NCBI GenBank assembly: GCA_015265235.1
Contig: JABZYJ010000023.1
Location: 1 to 18,399 of the forward strand
Source: Selenomonas sp.
GTDB lineage: Bacteria; Bacillota; Negativicutes; Selenomonadales; Selenomonadaceae
Direction of reading: 5' to 3'
DNA: 18,399 nucleotides
Shown: piece by piece, positions 1 through 7,111 of the stretch
How the letters are laid out: every line of letters starts with the position of its first letter
How positions within the stretch are numbered: the stretch's first letter is position 1
The notes under the pieces: generated by a model
Told to the model about the DNA's origin: nothing
The model's database searches: none
Seen by the model: the letters and a program-made list of their open reading frames with translations, nothing else
Program-made: the position numbers and the translations under genes

Positions 1-651
1 TTTTTCAACAGGAAATATCCAGTAGATGTTCTCATTGTGGGACGCGGAGGAGGATCAGCAGAAGACCTCTGGGCCTTCAATCAGGAAATCGTTGTGCGCG
101 CGATCTATGATTCGAAAATTCCGGTGATCTCCGCCGTGGGACATGAGACAGATACGACGCTTGTGGATTTCGTCAGCGATCGGCGTGCGGCGACACCCTC
201 GCAGGCGGCGGAGTTTGCCGTTCCTGATGCGGTGGAGATGGAGCGGTACCTCATGGGGCTGCGCGCACGTCTCGACGCGGGGCGGAAGCGACAGATCGAT
301 CACGCCGGCGCGCGCCTGAACACGCTCGTTCAGCGGCCTTGGTGCACCAATCCGCGCATGTTGCTTGCCCCGCTGATGCAGCGCAGTGACCGCGCCACGG
401 CAGAGCTCCATCGTGCGGCAAAGGAGCAGAGCGTCGCAGCGCGGCATCGCCTTGAGCTCGTGCTGAAGCGTCTGGAGCTGCTCAACCCTGTACGGGTTCT
501 CTACCGTGGGTTCAGCATTGTGGAGAAGGACGGGTGTGCCGTGAGCCGCGTGAAGGACGTCACGGCAGGTGACCGCGTGAACATTACATTTGCGGACGGC
601 AAGATATCTGCCGTCGTGGAACAGGCAAAGGAGCAGCAGAATGGCGCGTAA
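1..651 (+). CDS. xseA: Exodeoxyribonuclease VII large subunit, C-terminal part (5' end cut by window)
   Basis: Catalytic subunit of exonuclease VII, which with several XseB copies degrades single-stranded DNA to oligonucleotides in the cytoplasm. Reading frame 1 is open from the first base, so the gene starts upstream; 216 residues remain of a protein usually near 400, and the N-terminal OB fold is missing. The family's central motifs are plain near the start: VGRGGGSAEDLWAFN, then PVISAVGHETD and DRRAATPSQAAE. The conserved tail follows (LNPVRVLYRGFSIV, then a GD.V.I.FADG segment). The middle is rich in Arg, Leu and Glu, as expected for the helical region that binds XseB. It overlaps xseB by 11 bp, so the two subunits are probably translationally coupled. 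Identification is certain; the true start cannot be seen. Confidence 0.97.
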   Translation, partial: FFNRKYPVDVLIVGRGGGSAEDLWAFNQEIVVRAIYDSKIPVISAVGHETDTTLVDFVSDRRAATPSQAAEFAVPDAVEMERYLMGLRARLDAGRKRQIDHAGARLNTLVQRPWCTNPRMLLAPLMQRSDRATAELHRAAKEQSVAARHRLELVLKRLELLNPVRVLYRGFSIVEKDGCAVSRVKDVTAGDRVNITFADGKISAVVEQAKEQQNGA

Positions 652-877
652 AAAAGAGATGGCGTTTGAGGAAGCACTGGGGGCGTTGGAGCAGATTGTT
701 GCTGAGATCGAGGCGGGTGATTTGGCTCTTGCCGATCTCATGGCAAAGTACTCCGAAGGAATCAAGCTCTCGGAGTTCTGTGTCACGTCGCTGCGGCGCG
801 CGGAGGAGACGATGGATCTCCTCGTGCGGGAGACCGCGGACGGCGTCACACAAGAACCGCTGAAGATCGGAGGCTGA
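641..877 (+). CDS. xseB: Exodeoxyribonuclease VII small subunit
   Basis: Small subunit of exonuclease VII, a helical-hairpin protein that coats the coiled-coil arm of XseA. The 78 residues match the usual length. Family features are visible: MAFEEALGALEQIV near the N terminus, an EAGDLALADLMAKYSEGI segment that fits the L.E.....Y..G pattern, and a second helix with CVTSLRRAEE. The ATG at 641 lies inside the end of xseA and makes a normal-length protein. An earlier in-frame ATG at 590 would add 17 residues that do not resemble the family, so I rejected it. The stop is 1 bp before the ispA ATG, which places it in the same operon. Confidence 0.95.
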   Translation: MARKKEMAFEEALGALEQIVAEIEAGDLALADLMAKYSEGIKLSEFCVTSLRRAEETMDLLVRETADGVTQEPLKIGG

Positions 878-878
878 G

Positions 879-1754
879 ATGAAGGAACGTTGGCGGGCGC
901 GGCAGGAGCTGGTGGAGCGTGCGCTGCAGGCGGAGCTGGATCGGACGGATGTGCTCGATGATACGCTGCGGCAGGCGATGGCGTACAGTCTGATGGCAGG
1001 CGGAAAACGTCTGCGACCTGTGCTTCTCATGGCGGCAGCGGATGCGGTAGGCGCGGATGGCGCCAAGTTCCTGTCCGTGGCGTGTGCACTTGAGATGATC
1101 CACACGTATTCCCTCATCCACGACGATCTCCCGGCGATGGACAACGACGACTATCGGCGCGGCAAATTGACCAATCACAAGGTCTTTGGCGACGGCATTG
1201 CCATCCTTGCAGGTGACGGACTTTTAACGCTCGCGTTTACGGTCATCCTGCGTCAGCAGGATGTATCCGCCGATACACTTCTGCGCGTGGTGGATGAGAT
1301 CAGTCGTGCTGCCGGTGCTGAGGGCATGGTGGGTGGACAGGTGCTCGACTTGCGCGCAGAGGAGCATCGCATTTCGATGGAGGAGATGCGCCGTGTCCAC
1401 ATGGGCAAAACGGGGGCGCTCTTTCGCGCAGCGCTGCGCAGCGGCGCAATCCTCGGTGGGGCGTCCGAGGCACAGCTTGCGGCACTTACGACGTACGCGG
1501 AACAGTTCGGGCTTGCCTTTCAGATCACGGACGACATTCTCGATGTCGTCGGGACGGCAGAGGACATTGGAAAGCCCGTCGGAAGTGATGAAAAAAACCA
1601 CAAGTCGACCTATGTCTCCCTGACCTCGCTCGAAGAGGCGCAGGAACTTGCAGCACAGACGGTGAAGGATGCGTGCGCGGCGCTCCGTGATTTCGGCACG
1701 GAGGCAGATTTTCTGCGTGAGCTGGTGTCCTATCTTGTGTATCGGAAGCAGTAG
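879..1754 (+). CDS. ispA: Farnesyl diphosphate synthase (trans-prenyltransferase)
   Basis: Condenses isopentenyl diphosphate with dimethylallyl and geranyl diphosphate to give farnesyl diphosphate, the precursor of undecaprenyl phosphate and quinone side chains. The 291-residue protein has the full set of polyprenyl synthase motifs: GGKRLRP (41-47), the first Asp-rich motif with DD at 82-83 and D88 (DDxxxxD spacing, the bacterial short-chain type), the second Asp-rich motif DDILD (218-222) and GKPVGSD (231-237). HTYSLIHDD just before the first motif is typical of bacterial IspA. The ATG follows xseB by 1 bp and a GGAGG lies at 869-873. A geranyl or geranylgeranyl product cannot be excluded by reading alone. 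In many related genomes dxs comes next; here tlyA follows after 9 bp. Confidence 0.95.
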   Translation: MKERWRARQELVERALQAELDRTDVLDDTLRQAMAYSLMAGGKRLRPVLLMAAADAVGADGAKFLSVACALEMIHTYSLIHDDLPAMDNDDYRRGKLTNHKVFGDGIAILAGDGLLTLAFTVILRQQDVSADTLLRVVDEISRAAGAEGMVGGQVLDLRAEEHRISMEEMRRVHMGKTGALFRAALRSGAILGGASEAQLAALTTYAEQFGLAFQITDDILDVVGTAEDIGKPVGSDEKNHKSTYVSLTSLEEAQELAAQTVKDACAALRDFGTEADFLRELVSYLVYRKQ

Positions 1755-1763
1755 GGGGCACCG

Positions 1764-2570
1764 TTGAAGAAAGAGCGTTTGGATGTGCTGCTCACCGTAC
1801 AGGGGCTTGCACCGAGCCGTGAGCGCGCGAAGCGTCTCATCATGGCAGGACAGGTGCTCGTCAACGAGCAGCGTGTGGATAAAGCGGGTGCAACCGTTCC
1901 CGCCGATGCAGTACTGCGCGTCGTGGGAGAGGATCTTCCGTATGTCAGCCGCGGCGGACTGAAGCTCGCAAAGGGGATCACTGCGTTCGGTATTTGCCTT
2001 GCGGGGCGGACGGCGGCAGACATCGGTGCGTCCACGGGCGGATTTACGGACTGTATGCTGCAGAATGGCGCGGTCAAGGTCTATGCGATTGATGTGGGAT
2101 ATGGACAGCTCGACTGGAAACTGCGCACGGATGCACGCGTCGTCAACATGGAGCGTACGAACATCCGCAAGGTAACGCCGGACATGCTGGATCATGCACC
2201 GGACTTTGCATCGATCGATGTGGCATTCATCTCGCTGGATAAGGTCCTCCCCGTTGTGCGGACGCTCCTCTCACCGGAGGGAGAGGTGCTCGCCCTCATC
2301 AAGCCGCAGTTCGAGGCGGGAAAGGATCGCGTCGGAAAGAACGGTGTTGTGCGTGACCCTGCGGTGCACGAGGATGTGATTGCACGCGTCCTTGCCACCG
2401 CAGAGGGGCTGGGCTTTGTTCCGCGCGGACTGACCTTTTCTCCGGTCAAGGGACCAAAGGGGAATATCGAGTATCTCCTCTATCTGGGGCTGCAGGGCGG
2501 ACGTACGGCTATCGCGGATGAGGAGATCGCCGCTGTGGTGGAAGAGGCACATCGTACACTGGATGGATGA
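1764..2570 (+). CDS. tlyA: TlyA family rRNA (cytidine-2'-O)-methyltransferase with S4 domain
   Basis: SAM-dependent RNA methyltransferase of the TlyA family. In mycobacteria TlyA methylates cytidines in 16S and 23S rRNA and affects capreomycin sensitivity; databases often call it hemolysin A. An S4 RNA-binding domain fills the first 60 residues or so (RLDVLL, AKRLIMAGQVLVN). An FtsJ-type Rossmann domain follows, with ADIGASTGGFTDCML (85-99) as the SAM-binding loop, YAIDVGYGQL (107-116), IDVAFISL (151-158) and LIKPQFE (178-184). At 268 residues it is full length. The start is TTG at 1764, with AGGGGG at 1753-1758 as ribosome site; the next in-frame ATG would cut into the S4 domain. rRNA substrate positions in this organism are inferred from the family. 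It sits between ispA and nadK as in many Firmicutes. Confidence 0.93.
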   Translation: MKKERLDVLLTVQGLAPSRERAKRLIMAGQVLVNEQRVDKAGATVPADAVLRVVGEDLPYVSRGGLKLAKGITAFGICLAGRTAADIGASTGGFTDCMLQNGAVKVYAIDVGYGQLDWKLRTDARVVNMERTNIRKVTPDMLDHAPDFASIDVAFISLDKVLPVVRTLLSPEGEVLALIKPQFEAGKDRVGKNGVVRDPAVHEDVIARVLATAEGLGFVPRGLTFSPVKGPKGNIEYLLYLGLQGGRTAIADEEIAAVVEEAHRTLDG

Positions 2571-2585
2571 GATGCGGAGCGGATT

Positions 2586-3440
2586 ATGTTGACGGTTGCA
2601 GTTTTTCCCTATGTCGAGCGTCCGGAGATGCGGGATATTGTCCTGCGCATCCGCAGCTTTCTTACGGCACGGGGTGCGCGTATCATCCTGCCGCGTGCGC
2701 GTGCGGCGGAGTTCGGCATGGAGGAGTGCGGTGCAGACGACATCGAGCGTCTGCCCGCCGACTTTGCCCTGAGTCTCGGCGGAGACGGTACACTGCTCGG
2801 CATCTGCCGACGCTACGCGGAGAACCCCGTGCCGGTCTGTGGCATCAATTTGGGGACACTCGGCTTTATGGCGGATATTGAGCTCAATGAGCTGGAACGG
2901 CGTCTGGGACAGCTCTGTGCGGGAGATTACCGCGTGGAGCAACGGCCGCTCCTCGCGGGCTATGTGACGCATCCATGCGGCGAAGAGCATTTTCTCGGCT
3001 ATGCGATCAACGACATTGTGGTGACCAAGGGCGATGTGGCGCGCGTTATCACGCTGGGGCTGACGGTGAACAGTACACCGCTGGTTGCATGCAAGGCGGA
3101 CGGATTTATCGTTGCCTCGCCGACGGGCTCAACGGCCTACTCCCTTTCGGCGGGCGGGCCGATCATGAACCCGATGGTGCGCGGCATCCTGCTCACGCCC
3201 ATCTGCGCACATACGCTAAACATCCGCCCGCTCGTCATACGCGAGGAGGATGAGGTACACATCCATCTGCTCGATACGCGCCAGAGCATCATCGTCACCA
3301 TCGATGGGCAGGAGACCACGCCGATCCGTCCTGACGATACCGTGACGGTGCGCTGTTCCGACGTGCGGGCGGGCATCATCAAATTTGAGGACAAAGACTA
3401 CTATCAGACGCTGCGGACAAAACTCTGGAGAAACTGCTAG
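2586..3440 (+). CDS. nadK: NAD kinase
   Basis: Phosphorylates NAD+ to NADP+, the only known route to NADP in bacteria. Visible family motifs are GGDGT at 65-69 (phosphate-donor loop and catalytic Asp), GINLGTLGFMAD (86-97), AINDIVV (140-146) and the glycine-rich stretch with DGFIVASPTGSTAYSL followed by SAGGPI (172-193). At 284 residues the length is normal. The ATG at 2586 has GGAG at 2576-2579 and lies 15 bp after the tlyA stop. The stop TAG at 3438-3440 is part of the argR ribosome site, so argR translation is probably linked to this gene. Confidence 0.96.
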   Translation: MLTVAVFPYVERPEMRDIVLRIRSFLTARGARIILPRARAAEFGMEECGADDIERLPADFALSLGGDGTLLGICRRYAENPVPVCGINLGTLGFMADIELNELERRLGQLCAGDYRVEQRPLLAGYVTHPCGEEHFLGYAINDIVVTKGDVARVITLGLTVNSTPLVACKADGFIVASPTGSTAYSLSAGGPIMNPMVRGILLTPICAHTLNIRPLVIREEDEVHIHLLDTRQSIIVTIDGQETTPIRPDDTVTVRCSDVRAGIIKFEDKDYYQTLRTKLWRNC

Positions 3441-3451
3441 GAGAGAGCGGA

Positions 3452-3904
3452 ATGAAACGTCGTCGTCACGACCTCATCAAACAGATCATCCGTGAAGAAA
3501 TCATCGAGACACAGGAGGCACTTGCGGCAGCGCTCTGTGCGCGCCATGTGCACGTCACGCAGGCGACGATCTCGCGGGACATCAAGGAGCTCCTGCTCAT
3601 CAAGGTGCCGGCAGGCGGCGGACGCTATCGCTATGCCGTCGCGCCGCAAGAGGGACAGCGTTTTTCCGAGACGCGCATGCGTCGTGTCTTCAAGGACAAT
3701 GTGCAGAGCTGCGATTTCAGTGAGAACATCGTCGTCGTGCGCACTGCGCCAGGGGCAGCGGGAACGGTGGCATCCGCGCTCGACGCGTCGGCATGGTCGG
3801 AAGTCATCGGAACGATTGCAGGCGACGACCATATTTTCGTGCTCATCCGCCCGAAGGAGGCAGCGGCGGATATCGTTGCACGCATTCAAAAACTCATGCA
3901 CTGA
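3452..3904 (+). CDS. argR: Arginine repressor ArgR/AhrC
   Basis: Arginine-responsive hexameric transcription factor that represses arginine synthesis and can activate arginine catabolism genes. The 150-residue protein has the standard layout. An N-terminal winged helix carries the recognition helix TQATISRDIKEL (36-47). The C-terminal domain for oligomerisation and arginine binding carries GTIAGDD (120-126), whose paired aspartates contact arginine in known structures. The residue after DD is His where Thr is more common. The ATG at 3452 has GGAGAG at 3440-3445, which overlaps the nadK stop. The nadK-argR-recN order is conserved in Firmicutes. I saw no convincing ARG box in this window. Confidence 0.95.
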   Translation: MKRRRHDLIKQIIREEIIETQEALAAALCARHVHVTQATISRDIKELLLIKVPAGGGRYRYAVAPQEGQRFSETRMRRVFKDNVQSCDFSENIVVVRTAPGAAGTVASALDASAWSEVIGTIAGDDHIFVLIRPKEAAADIVARIQKLMH

Positions 3905-3905
3905 A

Positions 3906-3911
3906 AGGAGG
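3906..3911 (+). promoter_or_regulatory. Ribosome binding site of recN
   Basis: A perfect AGGAGG lies just after the argR stop codon (TGA, 3902-3904). It is 5 nt before GTG 3917 and 8 nt before GTG 3920. Both spacings work, so it does not by itself settle which GTG is used. Confidence 0.75.
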
Positions 3912-3919
3912 GATGTGTG

Positions 3920-5644
3920 GTGCTGCACAGCCTACGGATTCAGAATTTTGCCCTTTTGGAAGAGGTGACCGTCGAGTTCGGCACGGGGCTGAACATCCTC
4001 ACGGGTGAAACCGGTGCGGGCAAGTCCATTCTGATTGGTGCACTGGGGGCAATCCTCGGCCAGCGTGTCCCTGCCGATGTCATACGCAGCGGCTGTGATT
4101 TTCTGCGTGTGGAGGCTGTTTTTTCCATCGAGGAAAACTCTGCCGTGTCCGCATTGCTCGCCGCGCAGGAGATCGAATGCGATGATGAGCTGATTATCGT
4201 ACGCAAGGTATCACGTGCGGGGAAAAGCTCCATTCTTGTCAACGGTGCCCATGTGACGCTGACCTTTCTCAAAAAACTTGCGCCGCATCTCGTGGACATC
4301 CATGGACAGAACGAGAACTTGGCACTCCTGCGCGAGGAAGCGCAGCGCAGCCTCCTCGAAGGCGGTGATGCCGATCTCGCGGAGCGCCTGTGTGCCTATC
4401 AGGATGTCTATCGGGACTGGAAGGCGCGGACGAAAGAGCGTGAGATGCGTACGGAGGAAAATGCGGAGATCGCCGAGCGTCTGGATATGCTCCGCTGGCA
4501 GGAGCAGGAGATCGCAGAGGCGGAACTCACAGAGGGAGAGGATGAGGAACTCGAGACCGAGATTCGCCGTCTCTCCCATGCGGAACGCTTGGTGGAGCAC
4601 GCCGCCGAGGCGAGCAATCTCCTCAGTGAGGATACGGAGGAGGGGGCTGCCGTCCTGACGGCACTATCGCGCGTCACACATGCGCTGGAGGAGATCGCGC
4701 GCTACGATGAGAGCCTTGCGGGGGCGCAGGCGATGATCGAGGAAGCGTATATCTCCCTGCAGGAGGCATCCTATGAGGTGCGGGACTACCTCGAGGACAT
4801 CGACGCGGATCCCGCCTCGCTGGACAAGATCCAGCTGCGCATGGATGTGATCGAGCGCCTTAAGAAAAAATACGGCGGCAGCATCTCTGCCGTGCTATCG
4901 CGCCTCGAAGCGCTGCGCACAGAGATCTCCTCCGCCGAACGCTATGATATGGACATAGAGGAACTGGATGCGGCGATTGCAAGGCTCCGTCAACGCATGG
5001 AACAATGCGCCGCAGAGTTGACGAAACAACGGCAGAAGGTCGGTGCGGCACTCTCCGCGAAGATTGAACGGGAGCTGCAGGGACTCGGCATGAAGCAGGC
5101 ACGTTTTCACATTGTTGTCACACCGGAGGAGCAGTATACAACCCGTGGTGCAGATCGTCTCACGATGCTGTTTTCCGCAAATGTCGGCGAGGCGGAAAAG
5201 CCTCTGGAGAAAATCGCCTCGGGCGGTGAACTCTCGCGCATCGCGCTCGCGATCAAGTCCATCGTCGCGGCACGGGATACCGATGGGACAAGCATGGTGT
5301 TTGATGAAATCGACACGGGGATCGGCGGGCGCACTGCGCAGATGGTCGCAGAGCGGATTGCGTTCGTCGCGCAGTATAAGCAGGTGCTCTGCATCACGCA
5401 TTTGCCGCAGATCGCCTGTATGGCGGATGTGCATCTCTATATTGCAAAATCCGTCGTCGACGGAGCGACGGTGACGCGCGTCGAGCCGCTCAGTGAGAAG
5501 GAGCGCGTCCGCGAGATCGCACGCATGGCATCGGGCGATGATGTCACGTGGGCGGCACTTGCGAATGCCCGTACCATGCTTGCGGGCGCAGCGACGAAGA
5601 AGAAAGAGTTGAAGCAGTTGGAAATAGGAATGAGGTCTGGATGA
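3920..5644 (+). CDS. recN: DNA repair protein RecN (SMC-like ATPase)
   Basis: SMC-family ATPase recruited to DNA double-strand breaks, where it tethers ends and helps RecA-dependent repair. The protein has 574 residues from this start. It opens with the family N terminus (MLHSLRIQNFALLEEV) and Walker A GETGAGKS (29-36). A long Glu/Arg-rich helical region forms the coiled coil. The C-terminal half carries the signature SGGELS (434-439) and Walker B VFDEIDTGIGGRTAQ (460 on). Two GTG codons, 3917 and 3920, could start it. AGGAGG at 3906-3911 is 8 nt from the second, and starting there gives the usual ML N terminus, so I prefer 3920. The stop overlaps the next gene's ATG by 4 bp. Confidence 0.95.
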   Translation: MLHSLRIQNFALLEEVTVEFGTGLNILTGETGAGKSILIGALGAILGQRVPADVIRSGCDFLRVEAVFSIEENSAVSALLAAQEIECDDELIIVRKVSRAGKSSILVNGAHVTLTFLKKLAPHLVDIHGQNENLALLREEAQRSLLEGGDADLAERLCAYQDVYRDWKARTKEREMRTEENAEIAERLDMLRWQEQEIAEAELTEGEDEELETEIRRLSHAERLVEHAAEASNLLSEDTEEGAAVLTALSRVTHALEEIARYDESLAGAQAMIEEAYISLQEASYEVRDYLEDIDADPASLDKIQLRMDVIERLKKKYGGSISAVLSRLEALRTEISSAERYDMDIEELDAAIARLRQRMEQCAAELTKQRQKVGAALSAKIERELQGLGMKQARFHIVVTPEEQYTTRGADRLTMLFSANVGEAEKPLEKIASGGELSRIALAIKSIVAARDTDGTSMVFDEIDTGIGGRTAQMVAERIAFVAQYKQVLCITHLPQIACMADVHLYIAKSVVDGATVTRVEPLSEKERVREIARMASGDDVTWAALANARTMLAGAATKKKELKQLEIGMRSG

Positions 5645-6147
5645 AGTACAATAATGTAAAACGTCTGATGATGGTTGGGCTGATTGCTTCGTGTGCAGCG
5701 TTTGCCGCAGCGGCGGAGGCAATGCCGACGGCAGAGCCAATGGTCGGAATGCCGTCGCCGCTCGTGGAGTATCCGAGCGTCCGCGATGCATGGGCAGTGG
5801 CAGGACTGCCGGTCTACACACCGACCCTCATTCCTGTGGGCTATGCGCAGAAGAATGTTATCGTAATCGACAAAAGTCTCGCCGAAATCTTTTATCGCAA
5901 CAGCGACGGCAAGGAGATCCTCTTCCGCATGGCGGCGGGGAATGCAGATATCAGCGGTGACAGCACGGCGTACGAAGTGAACCAGGTCGTTCAGGCCGGA
6001 CGGCAGTACATCCGCGTCAAGGGGACGGGGCGGATGGTTCGTCTTGCCCTTTGGTCGCGCGGCGGGTATACCTTCTCCCTCTCCTTTGAGGAGCCGGTTT
6101 CCGTTGAGGCCGTGGAGGCAATCGTCACCACGATCGCGTGGAACTAA
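5641..6147 (+). CDS. Small exported protein with DUF4367-like domain
   Basis: Function unknown. The protein has 168 residues. An N-terminal signal peptide is clear: positively charged MKYNNVKR, a hydrophobic stretch to about residue 24, and small residues (AAAAEA) fitting signal peptidase I cleavage near residues 25-28. There is no lipobox cysteine. The rest resembles the DUF4367 fold often found at the extracytoplasmic end of anti-sigma or regulatory proteins: LPVYTPTLIPVGY (56-68), FYRNSDGKEILFRMA (84-98), DISGD (103-107), then ALWSRGGYTFSLSFEEPVS. Here it stands alone with no sigma factor or transmembrane anchor, so it is probably a periplasmic or secreted protein. The ATG overlaps the recN stop (ATGA), with GAGG at 5632-5635. 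The DUF4367 assignment is from pattern memory and needs a profile search. Confidence 0.8.
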   Translation: MKYNNVKRLMMVGLIASCAAFAAAAEAMPTAEPMVGMPSPLVEYPSVRDAWAVAGLPVYTPTLIPVGYAQKNVIVIDKSLAEIFYRNSDGKEILFRMAAGNADISGDSTAYEVNQVVQAGRQYIRVKGTGRMVRLALWSRGGYTFSLSFEEPVSVEAVEAIVTTIAWN

Positions 6148-6187
6148 CCCCCGCGTCAAAGTTTTTGCGCGAATTGAAAAAATTTAT

Positions 6188-6216
6188 TTGCACGCCCGCG
6201 ATAGCCGTGTTATACT
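6188..6216 (+). promoter_or_regulatory. Sigma-70-type promoter for ispH-rpsA
   Basis: TTGCAC at 6188-6193 and TATACT at 6211-6216 are separated by exactly 17 bp. Each differs from consensus at one or two positions. The upstream sequence is A/T-rich (6176-6189), like an UP element. Transcription would begin near 6223, leaving a leader of roughly 60 nt before ispH. No other pair in the 133-bp gap between the DUF4367-like gene and ispH is as good. Confidence 0.75.
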
Positions 6217-6280
6217 GTTAAACAGATTGTGTGAGTGGGATAAGAGTCGCCGTGTATTTCGGTATGTGTTGGAGAGGTCT

Positions 6281-7111
6281 ATGGAGGTTATTTTAGCGGA
6301 ACATCTCGGCTTCTGTTATGGCGTCAAACGCGCCATTGAGATCGCCAGAGAGAACGCTTCCCCCGATGGGACATCCAGTACACTCGGTCCGATCATCCAT
6401 AATCCGCAGATGGTGGAACGCCTGAAAGAGGAGGGCGTCGGCACGGTCAGCACCTTGGACGAGATGCAGGATGGGACGGTCATCATCCGTTCGCATGGCG
6501 TGGGTCCGGCGGTGTATGCACAGGCGGAGCAGCGCGGTCTGAATCTTGTGGATGCAACCTGTCCGCACGTCAAGAAGGCGCAGCTTTCGGCAAAGCAGCT
6601 CTCGGAGGAGGGCTATACCGTCGTCATCATCGGCGAAAAAAATCACCCGGAGGTCAAGAGTATCTTCGAGTGGACCGCACAGCAGGCACACATTATTGAG
6701 AGCGAGGAGGAGGCAGCGGCGCTGCCAACCTTTGGGAAGCTCGGCGTTGTCTGTCAGACAACGTTTTCGAGTGATCGCTTTCGGCGCATCGCGTCTGTCC
6801 TTCTGGATAAGTCGCGCGACATCAAGATCCTGCGTACGATCTGCACGGCGACGGATATGCGTCAGTCGGCGGCAATCGAACTGGCAGGACGCGTGGATGC
6901 GATGATTGTCGTCGGCGGGAAGAACAGTGCGAACACGACACGGCTTGCCCAGCTGTGCAGTGAAAAATGTCGAACCTATCACATTGAGACAGCAGATGAA
7001 CTGCAGTCTGATTGGTTGAATCATATTAATAAAATTGGTATTACAGCCGGTGCTTCTACACCGGACTGGATTATCAAGGAGGTTTTTAAACAGTGTCAGA
7101 GCAGAGCATGA
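6281..7111 (+). CDS. ispH: 4-hydroxy-3-methylbut-2-enyl diphosphate reductase
   Basis: Last enzyme of the MEP isoprenoid pathway: an iron-sulfur reductase that converts HMBPP to isopentenyl and dimethylallyl diphosphate, which feed IspA in the same window. The 276 residues contain the three cluster cysteines C12 (GFCYGV), C94 (DATCPHV) and C188 (RTICTAT). Substrate-site residues are also present: H40 (IIHN), H72 (SHG), H122 and E124 (NHPEV), CQTTF (158-162), and the KNSANTTRL segment (214-222). ATG 6281 gives the normal family N terminus (MEVILAEHLGFC) with GGAGAGG at 6271-6277; the longer upstream reading from 6044 is not supported. It overlaps the following S1 gene by 19 bp. Confidence 0.96.
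   Translation: MEVILAEHLGFCYGVKRAIEIARENASPDGTSSTLGPIIHNPQMVERLKEEGVGTVSTLDEMQDGTVIIRSHGVGPAVYAQAEQRGLNLVDATCPHVKKAQLSAKQLSEEGYTVVIIGEKNHPEVKSIFEWTAQQAHIIESEEEAAALPTFGKLGVVCQTTFSSDRFRRIASVLLDKSRDIKILRTICTATDMRQSAAIELAGRVDAMIVVGGKNSANTTRLAQLCSEKCRTYHIETADELQSDWLNHINKIGITAGASTPDWIIKEVFKQCQSRA
7076..7082 (+). promoter_or_regulatory. Ribosome binding site of the S1 gene, inside ispH
   Basis: AAGGAGG sits within the last codons of ispH, 10 nt before GTG 7093. It supports the GTG start over the in-frame ATG at 7108, which would be 25 nt away. The site lies in coding sequence, so ribosomes finishing ispH probably help load the next gene. Confidence 0.75.

Noticed and set aside
4895..5821. Minus-strand open frame of 308 codons across the end of recN and the next gene
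   Set aside because: It spans two well-supported + strand genes and shows no motifs.
6152..6171. Terminator between the DUF4367-like gene and ispH
   Set aside because: Only a 4-bp CGCG stem can form and no proper T-run follows, so termination here is not supported.
7083..7111. Programmed -1 frameshift joining ispH to the S1 frame
   Set aside because: The TTTTTAAAC stretch looks slippery and has an upstream AAGGAGG, but the TTTAAAC heptamer is not in the ispH codon phase required, and the S1 gene has its own GTG and ribosome site.
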